A DNA stretch of 14,554 bases from Chloroflexota bacterium. GTDB lineage: Bacteria; Chloroflexota; Anaerolineae; B4-G1; SLSP01. A program made the translations under genes and the position numbers. The stretch spans positions 1-14,554 of the forward strand of contig JAAAOZ010000107.1 of assembly GCA_009908585.1 (NCBI GenBank), written 5' to 3'. Below, one piece after another: positions 13,927 through 14,554 of this stretch; position 1 is the first letter of the stretch, and each line of letters begins with the position of its first letter. The notes beneath the pieces are model-generated. The model did no database searches. It saw nothing but the letters and a program-made list of their open reading frames with translations, and was not told the origin of the DNA.

Positions 13927-14485
13927 TTTTCCCCCGCTTCCCTCGCTCCAATCCCACCACGATCAATCGCAACGCTGCCTCCTCCGCTCTATTTTCGATA
14001 TGATGATACTCGCCCGCGCGGACCAAACACGCATCCCCCGGTCGCAGCGGGCGCGCGACCATCGGGCTGCCGGGTGTGGGGCGATGATAGAGCCTCCCCA
14101 CGCCCGCAACAACGTAGTAGATGCGATCCTCGGCCTCGGCGGATGACGGCCCCGATGTGGTTCGCGGCGCTACGTGCATATCGTGCAAAAAGGCGAAGGT
14201 CGCATCTGCCAGCAGATTCTCCTCGGTGCCGACCAACTCGCTGAAGAGCCAACGCACGACCCTCGCACCTTGCCCCTTGCCTCCTGCCTCCTGCCCCTTG
14301 CCTCTATACCGCACCGATTTGATATTCATCGCGCGCTTATAGATCACACCCGCGACCTGGTCGTGGGGCGCGCGGTTGATGTTGGCCCAGGCCTCCGGCT
14401 CCGGCTGATGAAAGTCCTCCGCCGGGATAGGTTCCGGCTCCCAGGGCTGATTGTTGCGCTCGTCGCGTCTGTCGTGATCAGCCAT
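13919..14485 (-). CDS. Cupin-domain protein with an inserted heptamer repeat
   Basis: This is a 188-residue protein. Residues 95-185 form a cupin beta-barrel: DRIYYVVAGVGRLYH (120-134) and PLRPGDACLVRAGEYHHIEN (146-165). The His pair usually found in motif 1 (HxH before the ED.IYYVLEG stretch) is replaced by SSAEAED (114-120), while His161-162 of motif 2 remain, so the metal site is incomplete. The N-terminus (1-40) is polar and proline-rich. Residues 61-74 (RGKGQEAGGKGQGA) are encoded by a 7-bp tandem repeat that keeps the frame. Neighbouring NINRAPHDQVAGVIYKRAMNIKSVRY and VVRWLFSELVG look like one domain interrupted at this point. The start is ATG at 14485 with no strong Shine-Dalgarno, 3 bases after a possible upstream stop. 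Substrate unknown. Confidence 0.78.
   Translation of the reverse strand: MADHDRRDERNNQPWEPEPIPAEDFHQPEPEAWANINRAPHDQVAGVIYKRAMNIKSVRYRGKGQEAGGKGQGARVVRWLFSELVGTEENLLADATFAFLHDMHVAPRTTSGPSSAEAEDRIYYVVAGVGRLYHRPTPGSPMVARPLRPGDACLVRAGEYHHIENRAEEAALRLIVVGLERGKRGKNE
14267..14304. repeat. Heptamer tandem repeat inside the cupin gene
   Basis: Plus-strand units ACCTTGC, CCCTTGC, CTCCTGC, CTCCTGC and CCCTTGC plus a partial CTC run head to tail. The period of 21 bases (three units) encodes a 7-residue protein repeat, GKGQEAG / GKGQGAR. This is the pattern of heptameric short tandemly repeated repetitive (STRR) DNA, here tolerated in frame within a gene. Confidence 0.8.
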
Positions 14486-14488
14486 AGC

Positions 14489-14554
14489 TCACGCCGCTGT
14501 CTCTTGGCCCACGGATATCTGCGACGCAGCAGCTTTAGCAATGACGTGGCGGGC
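14489..14554 (-). CDS. Possible C-terminal end of an upstream gene (partial)
   Basis: On the minus strand one frame is open from the window edge to a TGA at 14489-14491 (21 codons, ARHVIAKAAASQ...GQETAA). It ends 3 bases before the cupin ATG, the spacing expected of an operon neighbour. The fragment is too short to identify, and another frame through the same bases is also open. I report it because of the stop/start spacing only. Confidence 0.35.
   Translation of the reverse strand, partial: ARHVIAKAAASQISVGQETAA

Noticed and set aside
14344..14541. Minus-strand open frame overlapping the cupin start
   Set aside because: Arg-rich translation without motifs, running across the start of the cupin gene; treated as a shadow.
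1..14554. CRISPR arrays, tRNA/rRNA genes, insertion sequences
   Set aside because: I saw no regularly spaced direct repeats of 25-40 bases, no tRNA cloverleaf landmarks and no transposase motifs.

Overview
The window looks like a piece of a bacterial chromosome, about 58% GC by eye. My best guess is a Chloroflexota (Anaerolineae-like) organism. That guess rests on a DUF4332 helix-hairpin-helix protein, long GAF-domain sensor kinases without partner regulators, paired deoxynucleoside kinases and heptamer-type short tandem repeats. It is an inference, since no rRNA or phylogenetic marker is present. I see no tRNA, rRNA, CRISPR array, transposase or phage gene.

Left part (1-3447, plus strand). 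The 3' end of one BPD_transp_2 permease is followed by a complete second permease, both of the BmpA/NupNOPQ nucleoside-importer type, overlapping by one base (TGATG). The next gene also begins in a TGATG overlap. It encodes a PD-(D/E)xK nuclease that I read as an XcyI-like restriction endonuclease, with no methyltransferase in the window. Then come a small DUF4332 protein, a clear intrinsic terminator, and a stand-alone CinA C-terminal (NMN amidohydrolase) protein. A 239-base convergent intergenic region (3448-3686) holds heptamer repeats, a long hairpin and a MITE-like inverted repeat.

Central part (3687-11856, minus strand, transcribed right to left). Gene order is: deoxynucleoside kinase with a C-terminal extension, multi-GAF histidine kinase, second deoxynucleoside kinase, GAF-PAS histidine kinase, AlaX-type alanyl-tRNA editing protein, and an MBL-fold protein that has lost its zinc ligands. 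Spacings are short (59 and 52 bases), two junctions overlap (8 and 16 bases), and four of the six genes start with TTG or GTG. This suggests an operon with translational coupling. Neither kinase has a response regulator nearby.

Right part (11890-14554, minus strand). A PIN toxin and its antitoxin lie 3 bases apart behind a good sigma-70-like promoter, whose -10 box sits inside a 7-5-7 palindrome. Their transcript could run into the kinase cluster, because only 33 bases separate the toxin stop from the next start. Upstream are an HI0933-family flavoprotein, an overlapping cupin gene carrying an in-frame heptamer repeat, and what may be the last codons of another gene.

Nucleoside import on the left and nucleoside phosphorylation in the centre give the window a nucleoside-salvage theme, but the two blocks are on opposite strands and need not be co-regulated. 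The most notable items are the alternating nucleoside kinase/sensor kinase order, the zinc-less MBL protein, and the solitary XcyI-like endonuclease combined with an apparent absence of CCCGGG in the window.
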